Origin: an uncultured Flavihumibacter sp.
GTDB taxonomy: Bacteria; Bacteroidota; Bacteroidia; Chitinophagales; Chitinophagaceae
Assembly: GCA_902168105.1 (NCBI GenBank)
Contig: CABHOY010000030.1
Span: forward strand, 186,001 to 250,000
DNA: 64,000 nucleotides
Direction of reading: 5' to 3'
The position numbers were made by a program, and so were the translations under genes. Under the pieces are notes generated by a model, which did not search any database, was not told where the DNA came from, and saw only the letters and a list, made by a program, of their open reading frames with translations. Below are positions 17,401 to 25,532 of this stretch, in pieces. How positions within the stretch are numbered: the stretch's first letter is position 1; each line of letters opens with the position of its first letter.

Positions 17401-18907
17401 CCACACCATCTGTACCTGCCAGTCCGGCAAGCAGGTCTGGCTTTACAGGAGCAGCCGTGTTTATATTCGCTACCCAAAAACTTAATTTGTATGGTTGTCC
17501 GGTAAGCAGGTTCGTAAGCCGCTTCCTGTACAAAATATCCTGCTGTGATGTACTATTCACAAGCATCATATTACCCGTTCCGGTAGTATGATCTGTAAGT
17601 ACACCTGTATAATCGGTTGCAGCGATAGTATAATAACCATCGCTGATATTGTTGTTATTGCTGTAATGGTAAGATGTAGCATTAAAAGGCGTAGCAGGCG
17701 AAGTGCCAAAATCTTCAGTAGATATAACACCACATGCCTGTGATATTGCGATGGGCATTAGCAGAGCTTCACGCATGATGACATGCACTACTTCTCCCGC
17801 CGCCACATCTATAGTAGCCTGTGCACTGCTAATTGTCGCCGTCGAATTGACTGTAGGATCATAGAGCGTAATACCAGCCAGACTCCATCCGGCCGGTGTG
17901 TTTGCCGACAATGTATAAGTGCCTGCATCAACAGGTAGTATAATGGAATTTCCTTTATAGGGAAGACGCACTCTTTCATCGTCTATCCAGATACCTTGAG
18001 CAGGTGAGCGTGTATAAATTGTACCGGCGCTATTGAGCGCTGCTGATGTATTCCACACCTGTTTGCCAGCGCCTGCGGTATTACGATTGAAAGAAATATT
18101 ACGGGTAAGATCTGGTATCCAGGTATTTCCTCCTCCCCATTTATAACCATTGGCATAAATAGTTCCATCATCGTCAAAGGCAACATCTATGGTACCGGGT
18201 ACACCAATATTGGTGGCGGTCCCTCCGGTGAATGGCAATGTAAAAACCGTACCGCCGTTACTGTAATAAACGATCTGACCTGAAGATGGCGACATATCCA
18301 GTCTGCCTGCATCAGCTGCAGTCGCTAATGCGGTCCAGGCATCCGTATAAGGAGCGGATGATCCGTCATTTTTCCAGATGCTGCCATCGTCAGTTACGAT
18401 AGCGATACGTCCATCACCCCAGGTAATATCAATCGCTTTCAAACCACTATGTGCAGCTGCTAAATAAATAAGTTGGTGCGTACTCCCGTCAAAAAAGTAA
18501 GCATCCCCGTTCACATCTACATTCACAAATTGCCCTGGCCCTGCTCCATCCAGAGACGTGCCTGTCAATCCGGTAGACGTCCATTGACTACTACCAGCTA
18601 TTCTATGATAAATTTCACCTGATAATTCCATCGATGCCCATAACTCTCCATCACCAGCACCATTGGTTGTTACGCCATGACTGGCGCCTATATCGTATGT
18701 ACGATCTGCTACCTCCGGTTGATCATTCAAGTAAAAATCAGGAACGGCCGTTGGACCTCCACTCATAGTGAATTGAAAATCAGGAGCTGATTCTTCGTTT
18801 ACTGCGCTGACGTGTACGTAGATATATCCCTTTTGTGCTTTGGCTGATGAGACAAAAAAAAATACCGGCGACAAGATTATCAATAATCTAATGGCAATTC
18901 GATTCAT
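14435..18907 (-). CDS. Giant T9SS-secreted adhesin with CHU_C-type C-terminal sorting domain
   Basis: A 1490-aa protein. I start it at ATG 18907, where a signal peptide begins (MNRIAIRLLIILSPVFFFVSSAKA); a longer frame from 18949 adds 14 residues that would bury it. Residues ~40-290 look like a tectonin-type propeller (repeated GDGELWASMELSGEIYHR-like units). About 390-555 is a carbohydrate-binding-like jelly roll. Four or more Ig-like/BIG2 repeats follow (VWSSDNSAFATVDANGTVTG), then SprB-type repeats (ITCHGESNGSLSLTALGGTA), a DUF11-like domain (YIIKTISIEDAPTIGDEATF) and a gliding-motility C-terminal domain (PNVVTANGDGKNDYFVVRGI) ending YKGYIELIQK. It is exported by the type IX system and shown on the surface. 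Ligand unknown. Confidence 0.92.
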   Translation of the reverse strand: MNRIAIRLLIILSPVFFFVSSAKAQKGYIYVHVSAVNEESAPDFQFTMSGGPTAVPDFYLNDQPEVADRTYDIGASHGVTTNGAGDGELWASMELSGEIYHRIAGSSQWTSTGLTGTSLDGAGPGQFVNVDVNGDAYFFDGSTHQLIYLAAAHSGLKAIDITWGDGRIAIVTDDGSIWKNDGSSAPYTDAWTALATAADAGRLDMSPSSGQIVYYSNGGTVFTLPFTGGTATNIGVPGTIDVAFDDDGTIYANGYKWGGGNTWIPDLTRNISFNRNTAGAGKQVWNTSAALNSAGTIYTRSPAQGIWIDDERVRLPYKGNSIILPVDAGTYTLSANTPAGWSLAGITLYDPTVNSTATISSAQATIDVAAGEVVHVIMREALLMPIAISQACGVISTEDFGTSPATPFNATSYHYSNNNNISDGYYTIAATDYTGVLTDHTTGTGNMMLVNSTSQQDILYRKRLTNLLTGQPYKLSFWVANINTAAPVKPDLLAGLAGTDGVVISSFSTGPVTAGNWTAYTFTFTAPGNTADIFLQNNASGSDGNDLALDDIAIIPMAGVLPSSTLTPATPGICEGNTCTIANSTSGGVWTTNNPLAATVDATGKITTVSGGYADITYTVTDATGCLATAINTLTVYAKPTVTATAGSTGICTGGSVTLSAMADNTVSPYSYQWSSSPVGGGAIADVNLQNTTASPSLSGATYTYIVTAVDARGCTSSAATDVVTVNPPPVATISYPVDFCAAGIATVTRTGITGGIYTGSAGLIIDAVTGTVDLQASTAGMHTVTYTFSDGQCNSTTTANINIHGLPVIAAVTGPAAVCEGEQIVLDNTTPGGVWSSDNSAFATVDANGTVTGVSAGNTIIAYTVTDNYGCTNSVDATITVNPRPAASISYTRAVYCFTGTTDVIQTGITGGTFSTGAGLVIDPVTGRLDLGASVPGVYTITYTFTNGTCANITTTTVTVEGRPFVAPITGNNMVCIDNTGTILSSLTGGGVWSSSDAGILQIDATGRAKGIQPGTAVITYEIVTPSGCSNTTNFTMVVPPLPTFSTSTTPASCSNNSDGGIIVQPPGAGYQYALNGGDWKTENTFANLQPGDYNVQVMNEKNCVSATEVITVPGPSPIGLIVSRKDITCHGESNGSLSLTALGGTAPYRVTWSTGSTNNKITNLPAGEYGVTVTDQHGCSSSLSVTLKELFPVFLVNDPVKKEGGLLTITGEAMPRADILVTYPDGSITTTHTDGRGNFSTLSPDVVGTGTIMITVTDPNTKGTCTKYINYNKNTVADLYIIKTISIEDAPTIGDEATFTITVNNKGLDHASQVIVTDDISNMLEDIVNITTTDGNTTFNSRTRQVIWNIDTVYVNKPVQLSFTTRISKGGLLENTAVVSGREADPDQSNNMASIKPVEISPDLYVPNVVTANGDGKNDYFVVRGIEQYPGSVLEIYNRWGNVVYHSGNYDNKWGGTGLSAGIYYYVLKINMSRTVKVYKGYIELIQK

Positions 18908-19198
18908 AAGTAACTGGGAACTAGGGGGATTCCAAAAGTGGCAACCCACTAACTATACACAATCCGGTTTCTAATATAGAGATATTTATGATATAAATAT
19001 AATATGAATGGAAAATAATATAATTGTAACCGGAACAGTATATACGAATTGATTGAGTAATACTACTTTCTGTAATTGTCACTGACAACAGATGGTTATA
19101 AAAAAAGCTAAAAACAAGTACGAACGGCCTGAATATTGTACATTATAACCAATACCGGTATAACCGGTTTCCCTTAAACCATTTTTAAATATTGAACG
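18908..19198. other. AT-rich spacer with no gene found
   Basis: This divergent spacer separates the adhesin from the DUF2147 gene. It is rich in A and T. I see no clear TAnnTTTG box and no plausible reading frame. Confidence 0.4.
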
Positions 19199-19630
19199 AT
19201 GAAAAAGCTCACTCTTCTCTTCTTTACATTGCTTGTTGCTACAGGCAGCATTTTTGCGCAAAATGCGGGAGACAAGATACTCGGTACATGGCTGAACGAA
19301 GAAAAGGACGGTAAGATCGAGATCTATAAAAAAGGCGATAAATATTTCGGCAAACTAATATGGGGTAAAAATATGTATGAGCCGGATGGCAGCTCCAGAA
19401 CGGACATAAAGAACCCAGACCCGAAATTAAAACAGCGTAAGCTACAAGACCTTGTATTGCTGACCAATTTCACCTATGATGATGGTGAATGGGAAGGCGG
19501 TAAGATCTACGATCCTAAAAGCGGAAAGACCTACAGTTGTGTGATGAAGTTCAAGGGGGCTATCTTACAGATCAAAGGGTATATAGGGATCACTTTACTG
19601 GGCCGTACTACTGTATGGACAAAGGCATAA
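19199..19630 (+). CDS. DUF2147 secreted protein
   Basis: A 143-aa protein with signal peptide (MKKLTLLFFTLLVATGSIFAQ) and the DUF2147 core: ILGTWLNEEKDGKIEIYKKGDKYFGKLIW, then GKIYDPKSGKTYSCVMKF and the closing GYIGITLLGRTTVWTK. Members are small secreted beta-barrel-like proteins of unknown biochemical role, frequent in Bacteroidota and Proteobacteria. It stands alone, divergent from the adhesin and convergent with the sigma-factor operon. Confidence 0.88.
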   Translation: MKKLTLLFFTLLVATGSIFAQNAGDKILGTWLNEEKDGKIEIYKKGDKYFGKLIWGKNMYEPDGSSRTDIKNPDPKLKQRKLQDLVLLTNFTYDDGEWEGGKIYDPKSGKTYSCVMKFKGAILQIKGYIGITLLGRTTVWTKA

Positions 19631-19638
19631 ATACTTAT

Positions 19639-19700
19639 AAAAAAACCAGGCAGGCCGGGGAAAGCGGCGTCTCTTAAACGACCTCTTTCCTCAACCTGCC
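19639..19700 (-). terminator. Intrinsic terminator of the sigma/YceI operon
   Basis: On the minus strand GGCAGG...GGAAAG pairs with CTTTCC...CCTGCC (19700-19695 with 19654-19649, and 19690-19685 with 19664-19659) around a ~20-nt loop. It runs into TGGTTTTTTTA. It lies 80 bp beyond the DUF5777 stop. Confidence 0.6.
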
Positions 19701-19781
19701 GGTCAAACCCTGTTGGCATAGGTTTGCTGTATATCTGTCTATAATGGTTCTTCTCTTAGAAACTGTTCTCTGAATTATTTC

Positions 19782-20672
19782 CTAGCGTCGCTTATTAAAA
19801 TTGAATGATCTTGAGATATTAAATCCAAAGAAAATATCTCCTTTATCCCAGCTACCATTTGTCTTAGACAGATAATAAGGTCCGATCATACCATTGGAGT
19901 TGGTAAATACCAGTTGAAAAACGTGTCCGCCTGTCTCAATGTCTACGCCGAGGGAAAGTGAATTATATACTTTCGTTGACACTACCTGATCAGGTAAAAG
20001 GTAATTGTACTCCGCAGTAAAACTCATCCTCTTCGTGAATTTCATTCTACCACCTGCACTGATGGCAAAGACGTCATTATTATCTTCCGGTGTACCCACC
20101 AGGTTATAATGCGTCCATGATGGCGCCAACTGCAATGACAGGTTCCGTGAAAACTTCCTGGCTATAAGTAACTGGGAAGTATAACTGGTACGGAAACGTG
20201 AGTTCAGAAAAGATTTATCCGTATACCGTTGTGTATAATGAGTTACAAGCTCATAGAGACTAAGTGAAACAGGTGTACCACCTGTGGTTTGTCTTAATAT
20301 TTTGTACTTGATATTTCCGTCAAAAGCTTTATCTACAGAACTTCTTCCTACACCTGCGGATAACCTGTCAGTGAATCCATAATCCAGGCCAAAGCGGATA
20401 GAAGCGTTGTCCAGTCCGAACAACTCATAAGCTCCTTCATTCAGTTTACCGAAACGGTGCATGATGAGGAATTGCAGGGTTTGTTTAGCGGGCGATTCTA
20501 CAGTAGGTGTATTGATCAGCTGAGTGGCCTTAAACGTTCCCGTAACAATGTGCTGTTTATCAGCAGCATTTTCCGATTCGTTCAGCATATTCAGCAGACT
20601 GGTATCCTGCGCTATGGCAGCTACGTTTCCAAGTAATAAACACAATATGATATAACAGGCTATCTTTTGCAT
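19782..20672 (-). CDS. DUF5777-family outer-membrane beta-barrel protein
   Basis: A 296-aa protein with signal peptide (MQKIACYIILCLLLGNVAAIAQ) and a barrel-like body: TLQFLIMHRFGKLNEGAYELFGLDNASIRFGLDYG, TDRLSAGVGRSS and alternating strands to the end. This matches the DUF5777 family. ATG 20672 is preferred over an upstream TTG. It begins 6 bp after the YceI stop and is the last gene of the operon, with a strong terminator downstream. In other Bacteroidota such barrels commonly travel with YceI and c-type cytochromes. Its transport role is unknown. Confidence 0.85.
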   Translation of the reverse strand: MQKIACYIILCLLLGNVAAIAQDTSLLNMLNESENAADKQHIVTGTFKATQLINTPTVESPAKQTLQFLIMHRFGKLNEGAYELFGLDNASIRFGLDYGFTDRLSAGVGRSSVDKAFDGNIKYKILRQTTGGTPVSLSLYELVTHYTQRYTDKSFLNSRFRTSYTSQLLIARKFSRNLSLQLAPSWTHYNLVGTPEDNNDVFAISAGGRMKFTKRMSFTAEYNYLLPDQVVSTKVYNSLSLGVDIETGGHVFQLVFTNSNGMIGPYYLSKTNGSWDKGDIFFGFNISRSFNFNKRR

Positions 20673-20678
20673 ATTCAA

Positions 20679-21224
20679 CTATTTTGCCGGCAGACACACT
20701 GCGACTATTTGTATATTAATTTGTGACGCAATCTTATCTTTTACCAAAGACGGGATCTTGATATTATAGTCAGATGGTTTTACTGCAAATGCAGCTTTTG
20801 CGGTCAGTTTACTATCCTGCACTTCAATTTCGGCAGGCATATTTATCGGTTGTGTTACACCGTGCAGTGTAAGCTGGCCGGTTACCTGTACCTTATAGGT
20901 GCCGGGCTTATTAGCCACATCGCCAGTGAAAGTACCTGTAAACTGTGCTTTGGGAAACTTATCGCTTTCTACGTAGTTCTCATTATAATGCTCCTGCATC
21001 AACTGTTTCGGGAACAGGAAATTCCGCTGCAACAATGTAAACGCTACGGATTTCTTTGTGAGATCTACGGCTGCAAAAGCCTGACTATTTTCAGCTTTTA
21101 TATCCTCTAACGGAGTCTTGGAGTAAAAGCCGACATTCCCATTCCTGGTCATATAGGTCTGAGCCTGCATGGGCAGATAGAACAGGCTGGCCAGAACAAT
21201 AAAGTATATGGTTTTAATACTCAT
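20679..21224 (-). CDS. YceI-family protein
   Basis: A 181-aa secreted lipocalin-like protein. The signal peptide is MSIKTIYFIVLASLFYLPMQAQ. The core runs NGNVGFYSKTPLEDIKAENSQAFAAVD, FPKAQFTGTF, KVQVTGQLTLHGVTQPI and AAFAVKPSDYNIKIPSLVKDKIA, which is the YceI pattern. YceI proteins bind long isoprenoid chains such as polyprenyl quinones in a barrel. Here the gene is 10 bp downstream of a cytochrome c gene and abuts the DUF5777 barrel, consistent with a periplasmic redox or quinone-handling role. That role is inferred from context. Confidence 0.92.
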   Translation of the reverse strand: MSIKTIYFIVLASLFYLPMQAQTYMTRNGNVGFYSKTPLEDIKAENSQAFAAVDLTKKSVAFTLLQRNFLFPKQLMQEHYNENYVESDKFPKAQFTGTFTGDVANKPGTYKVQVTGQLTLHGVTQPINMPAEIEVQDSKLTAKAAFAVKPSDYNIKIPSLVKDKIASQINIQIVAVCLPAK

Positions 21225-21234
21225 AAAGAACGAT

Positions 21235-21633
21235 TTAATTGTTCAATGCACCATGATTGATCCAGGACCTGATCTTATTGATGTTACAATCAGATAATTT
21301 AGAGCCGCCCTGTGGCATAGCAGGATAACCAGCGTCGTGGTTAATTACGTGCAGGAGATTTCCATTGTCGGCCTGTGTTTTCACACCTGTATAATTACCT
21401 AATGATACGCCGCCGCTTACGTTGCCGTTACCATGACAGCTGTAGCAATTGCCTTGTATGATAGGCAGTACGTCTCTGGTGTATTGCATATTTGCAGTAT
21501 CACAGGTATTACCACCACCGCCGGGAGGGGGTTCGTTGTTTACAATGTCCTGCTCATTATCCTTTGAACACGAGACAATGATAGTGCTGAATGCAATGGC
21601 GATTGCAAACATAGGGTACAGTAGTTTTTTCAT
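21235..21633 (-). CDS. Cytochrome c-type lipoprotein
   Basis: A 132-aa lipoprotein: signal sequence MKKLLYPMFAIAIAFSTIIVSC with lipobox Cys22. The haem motif C63-YS-C66-H67 occurs in IIQGNCYSCHGNGN, and a probable distal ligand Met lies in HDAGYPAMPQGG. A Pro/Gly-rich stretch (PPPGGGGN) links lipid anchor and haem domain. It should carry electrons in the periplasm or at the outer membrane. It lies in the six-gene operon with the OB-fold protein 12 bp upstream and YceI 10 bp downstream. Confidence 0.9.
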   Translation of the reverse strand: MKKLLYPMFAIAIAFSTIIVSCSKDNEQDIVNNEPPPGGGGNTCDTANMQYTRDVLPIIQGNCYSCHGNGNVSGGVSLGNYTGVKTQADNGNLLHVINHDAGYPAMPQGGSKLSDCNINKIRSWINHGALNN

Positions 21634-21645
21634 GATCTGTAGTTG

Positions 21646-22065
21646 TTACTTGTTATTTATAATAGTTGCGTCAACAATACTTACATCCATCAACAGTCCC
21701 GTGCATAGCCCCTTTATCAGCACTGATTCTCCTATTTTCGGGAGCGTACCCTCTTCTCCCGGTACAATACTGCAATTCACGCCTCCCATGCTACCTTCTC
21801 CCGCCAGCAGCACAGATACCGATGTTCCCGTTTTCTGTATGTCTGTTACAGTGCCCTTCACTTCTACCACCTTGTTCACATAGGTGTTATTGGCCTGTTG
21901 TTCATTACTGGAAAACGCTTCATACAGCTTCTTCGCTGTAATATGTTTATCCGTGCGGGATTCCGATGCGGAAGTCCGTGGCTTATTATACATATAATAT
22001 CCTGTTCCCGCCGCTATCAGGCAAAGCAATGCCCCAGCGAGAATGATCAATTTTCTTCGCGTCAT
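21646..22065 (-). CDS. Membrane-anchored OB-fold protein (tRNA_anti-like)
   Basis: A 139-aa protein with one N-terminal transmembrane segment (KLIILAGALLCLIAAGTGYYMY). A small beta-barrel domain follows: AKKLYEAFSSNEQQANNTYVNKVVEVKGTVTDIQKTGTSVSVLL..LPKIGESVLIKGLCTG. This resembles the tRNA_anti-like OB-fold family of Bacteroidota, whose members are mostly extracytoplasmic and not known to bind tRNA. It is 24 bp downstream of the beta-barrel gene and 12 bp upstream of the cytochrome, in the same operon. Confidence 0.78.
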   Translation of the reverse strand: MTRRKLIILAGALLCLIAAGTGYYMYNKPRTSASESRTDKHITAKKLYEAFSSNEQQANNTYVNKVVEVKGTVTDIQKTGTSVSVLLAGEGSMGGVNCSIVPGEEGTLPKIGESVLIKGLCTGLLMDVSIVDATIINNK

Positions 22066-22089
22066 GTTTAACTCTGTTAAATGCTGTTC

Positions 22090-23487
22090 TTATTTCAGGC
22101 GTATGGGTCGCGTCAGGCCAATGTTCATGCCCACACTCGTAACTGGCAGCTCTCCAACTCCTATGCCCTTTACTGGTATTTTCACATATGGTTCTACACG
22201 GAGGGTACCCAATACACCTGCGGAACGTTCATAGCCAACGCCCACGTGTGCATTCGAGAACCAGTCTTTTGTAGTATGTTTATATACCCAATCGCGGTTC
22301 CCGGGAGTTCCGTAATATTCATAGTTATAATTGTAACCCTGCTTTTTCATGATATACGATGATATCCCTCCATTCACATACCAGCTGCTCTTTGAACTTG
22401 TTGCAAAAGTATATCGTACATTCAGCGGTATTTCATACATATTGCACCATCCGTCTATGTCCAGTATCTTCATATCGTCTGGCCATGTTGTCTTTTTGGT
22501 GCTGAAATACTTACCTGTCGAATAGTAATATTTACGTTCATATATTACGCCTGTTTCTACAGCAAGTCTTTTGCTGAATCTGAAACCAGCCAGCAATCCC
22601 ACATTATACCCCACGTTGGAAGCACGTTGAAACTTCACGGTAGTAACGTCCGGACTTACGATCAGGCCATAATACAACCCTGTTTTCAGATATCCTGGTT
22701 CCTGTTTGATCTTTTTTACAGGCCCTGTTACATTATTACCGGCAGCAGGGAGACTGATGCTGTTATTTGTATGAATGATGTTAACTGCCGGATACGGGTC
22801 CCTGTTCGCAGTTCCCCGGATGCCGTCAATACTTAAAGAAGTGGTATAAACAGCAGTTATCCCCGGCCTGGCAGCAGGATAACTGCTGATGGGAACATCC
22901 TGCGTTACGCTGGCGCGTGCAGTACTATTCCCTGTCTTCCTGTTCATGGTAGATTGTTCACTGTCCCCTCTCGTTGGCCGGTCGCCGGCATATTGCTTTG
23001 TAACCTTCAGCGCTTCCTGTCTGACTACATGTTCATTCGCATCCTGATGATCACGGCTATTGGCTTCAACGTTATTTTCCCTGGTGAACTGGCCTCCGTT
23101 TGTAACTTCTTTGTTCGCCTTATATGGCTGTGTGTTATTGATTATTTCAGACGCCTGTTTCTGAACAGGCTGTATATGAGTTGCCAGACCTTTATCCTGT
23201 ACACGCTCTCTACGTGCTCCATTGGTAACATCTTCCGCAAGAAGGCGTTCTCCGTCAGACAGATCCTTCACGGCAGTCATAAGAAGAAAGGCGGTGATAA
23301 GCGAGAAGGTCCCCGGTTTAAACCACCAACGGTCCGTCAGCTTGCCCGTAGCTGTCCCCGACTGATTGTTATCAGCCTGCTGCAACCTATCCCGCATAGC
23401 TTCCCAGTCTCCTCCGCCTGTGTTCAGGGGATAATCTGAGGCCGCATTACGGAAAAGTTCGTCCATATCGTCGTCTAGGAGCTGCAT
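22090..23487 (-). CDS. Sigma-factor-linked membrane protein with C-terminal outer-membrane beta-barrel
   Basis: A 465-aa protein. The N-terminus (LLDDDMDELFRNAASDYPLNTGGGDWEAMRDRL) is the cytoplasmic motif seen in Bacteroidota proteins encoded beside ECF sigma factors. One hydrophobic stretch (FKPGTFSLITAFLLMTAV, about residues 74-91) could cross the inner membrane. A polar low-complexity linker (~100-260) leads to a barrel domain with strands such as GYNVGLLAGFRFSKRLAVETGVIYERK. It overlaps the sigma gene by 13 bp. The layout suggests a sigma regulator whose C-terminal part is periplasmic or barrel-like. An anti-sigma role is inferred, not shown. Confidence 0.78.
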   Translation of the reverse strand: MQLLDDDMDELFRNAASDYPLNTGGGDWEAMRDRLQQADNNQSGTATGKLTDRWWFKPGTFSLITAFLLMTAVKDLSDGERLLAEDVTNGARRERVQDKGLATHIQPVQKQASEIINNTQPYKANKEVTNGGQFTRENNVEANSRDHQDANEHVVRQEALKVTKQYAGDRPTRGDSEQSTMNRKTGNSTARASVTQDVPISSYPAARPGITAVYTTSLSIDGIRGTANRDPYPAVNIIHTNNSISLPAAGNNVTGPVKKIKQEPGYLKTGLYYGLIVSPDVTTVKFQRASNVGYNVGLLAGFRFSKRLAVETGVIYERKYYYSTGKYFSTKKTTWPDDMKILDIDGWCNMYEIPLNVRYTFATSSKSSWYVNGGISSYIMKKQGYNYNYEYYGTPGNRDWVYKHTTKDWFSNAHVGVGYERSAGVLGTLRVEPYVKIPVKGIGVGELPVTSVGMNIGLTRPIRLK

Positions 23488-24050
23488 ACGTCTATTTCAG
23501 GTATATCTGTGTTTAATTTTTTTTGTAAATAGGCCCGTGCTTTTGCCAGATTAGACTTTGAAGTACCAATGCTGATATTAAGTTTATCCGCGATCTCCTG
23601 GTGTGAAAATCCATCAATTACATACATGTTGAATGCCACCTGGTAGGATGGTGGTAGTTCTTTGATCAAAACGATCAATTCCTTGTAATATAACTGCTGT
23701 TCTGCAGATTGTCCCATGTCCGGCACTTCCCATACCTCTTCAGGTATTCCTCCGATCTCCGGTATCATATTCTTCCGTCTTAATTCATCAATTGCCGTAT
23801 TGACCATAATCTTCCTGATCCATCCCATCAGCATTTTCTCCTGGTCCTCTGTATCCTCGCAACTGAACTTGTCAAAACGGGTAAATACTTTCACAAAGCC
23901 ATCGTTCACAACATCTTTGGCATTTTCATACCGGTAAATGTACCTGAACACGATCTTAAAAGCATAGCCATAGTATTGCTCGTACAATAACTTCTGGCAT
24001 CTGGGCTGTTTATTAATGCACCCCTGTATTATGGTAGTCAGTTGTTCCAA
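23475..24050 (-). CDS. ECF RNA polymerase sigma factor
   Basis: A 191-aa sigma-70 family protein. Region 2 is LLYEQYYGYAFKIVFRYIYRYENAKDVVNDGFVKVFTRFDKF and region 4 is LPPSYQVAFNMYVIDGFSHQEIADKLNISIGTSKSNLAKARAYLQKKL, both standard. The only usable start is TTG at 24050, because an in-frame stop lies just upstream and no ATG precedes the conserved sequence. It heads a six-gene operon in which every gap is under 25 bp. It therefore probably controls its own operon (barrel protein, OB-fold, cytochrome c, YceI, DUF5777). The inducing signal is unknown. Confidence 0.92.
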   Translation of the reverse strand: MEQLTTIIQGCINKQPRCQKLLYEQYYGYAFKIVFRYIYRYENAKDVVNDGFVKVFTRFDKFSCEDTEDQEKMLMGWIRKIMVNTAIDELRRKNMIPEIGGIPEEVWEVPDMGQSAEQQLYYKELIVLIKELPPSYQVAFNMYVIDGFSHQEIADKLNISIGTSKSNLAKARAYLQKKLNTDIPEIDVCSS

Positions 24051-24275
24051 TGCTTTTCAATAAGGCTCACATGTGTCCTGTATACCTACTAAATACGGAA
24101 CCTTTAAAAAAAGGTTGCCTGAAGTATAAAATAATTTCCAGATAAGAATCCCATAGCTATATAAACTACTATAAGCCAATAGCTTGGCGAGCACAAATTA
24201 TTTCTGCTCCGGGCATTATTCACCACGAAATTACACATATTCCTATGCTGGTTACCAATAAATTACTTATTTAAG

Positions 24276-25502
24276 CTACTCTCTCCATCTGATAATGGCG
24301 GCAGTATCGGCGGTGGTCACATTCATGGCGCCTTCCGGGGTTACATCGACCTGCTGGCCCGGGCGAAGGGAGATATTTTTTCCGTCCATCTGTACCCTGA
24401 CAGTATTTTCCAGGGCGGTAATAACCAGATGTGAGGGCGTGGTATGGGCATTTATGTTAAAATGGCTTCCCGTTACATCCGCATATAATGCATAGCCACG
24501 GATATGAAAGGGCTGGTTAATACTGTTAATAACCTTGAAACTGGCTTCCCCTTCTACCTCCACTACCCTGGCAGCCACCCTATAAGTGGCGGGGTATCTG
24601 ACAGTACCGCCTGTATTTATCCAAACGATAGTACCATCAGGCAGGGTCTCTTTTGATCGCTCTCCGTTCGCCGGGACCTTTTTGAAAGAGGCTGATCTCT
24701 CCGAGCGCATTACGATAAGGTAAATACCCGGTCCCACTATCAGAAAAACCAGTGCTGCCACAGCGTACAGGTAATTGAGGCGGTGCGAATAGATACGCCT
24801 GATAGGCAGGGTACTGTCTGCCGGGATGGGGCGGTCTATAGCCGTAGCTTTGGACACCACGGGCATCCAGTGCTCTTCAAATGCGGGAATAACCGGAGGT
24901 TGATCTTCCAGCAGCTTCGTTTTCTCCACCACCCATTGATTATGCCGGGAGGTGACACTACTGTGCGAGACATCCTTCAAACATTGCCTCACCGACTGAT
25001 GTACGGCGTTAATAGCGCAGGTTACATTATCCACAGACAGCTTCATTGCTGTTGCTATCTGGGCGGGATGCATTCCTTTCAGCCGGTGCAGTTCATAGAT
25101 ATGCCGCCGCTGTTCGGGCAGTGATACGATCGTATCATGGATCAACGACTGATATGCCCTGTAATGACGCATTTCCGGTGGAAGGTCTTCTTCGTACAAT
25201 GGCGTTGGAAAAGGTTCATCAGGTGCTGTGTCCTGCAGGTAATTATAACACTCCTGCAAACCTACTGAACGCAGATAGGCGTCCAGGTCTTTTATAAGGG
25301 GGAGTTTGTCCCTGTGCAGCCAGATGATAATAAAGGTTTCCTGTAACACCGCATTGATACAACGTGGATCTCCCTTCAGGATAACAGCGATATCGGCATA
25401 TACGAGAGGAGCTGCCGCCCTGAAGAATTGGGCAAACGATGTTTCATTGCCATCGGCAATATTTTGCAGCAGTTCTTTCCCGTGGTAATTAATCTCCAGC
25501 AT
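24276..25502 (-). CDS. ECF sigma factor fused to a FecR-type anti-sigma domain
   Basis: A single 408-aa frame. Residues ~10-85 resemble sigma region 2 (ILKGDPRCINAVLQETFIIIWLHR). Residues ~118-176 are a region-4 helix-turn-helix (SLPEQRRHIYELHRLKGMHPAQIATAMKLSVDNV). After a Pro-rich linker comes one transmembrane helix (244-264). Residues 272-370 are then a FecR domain: KETLPDGTIVWINTGGTVRYP, VVEVEGEASFKV, PFHIRG and TGSHFNINAH. Normally these are two genes, with the FecR protein holding the sigma factor at the membrane. No SusC/TonB receptor follows. It lies 30 bp downstream of a CheB-like gene on the same strand. Release of the sigma part would presumably need proteolysis. Confidence 0.85.
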   Translation of the reverse strand: MLEINYHGKELLQNIADGNETSFAQFFRAAAPLVYADIAVILKGDPRCINAVLQETFIIIWLHRDKLPLIKDLDAYLRSVGLQECYNYLQDTAPDEPFPTPLYEEDLPPEMRHYRAYQSLIHDTIVSLPEQRRHIYELHRLKGMHPAQIATAMKLSVDNVTCAINAVHQSVRQCLKDVSHSSVTSRHNQWVVEKTKLLEDQPPVIPAFEEHWMPVVSKATAIDRPIPADSTLPIRRIYSHRLNYLYAVAALVFLIVGPGIYLIVMRSERSASFKKVPANGERSKETLPDGTIVWINTGGTVRYPATYRVAARVVEVEGEASFKVINSINQPFHIRGYALYADVTGSHFNINAHTTPSHLVITALENTVRVQMDGKNISLRPGQQVDVTPEGAMNVTTADTAAIIRWRE

Positions 25503-25532
25503 ATCCCGACTATCTTAACAGGAATATACGAA

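Noticed and set aside
14435..18907. Several long plus-strand frames inside the adhesin gene
   Set aside because: They are shadows of repetitive Thr/Ser/Val-rich coding sequence and contain no domain or start context.
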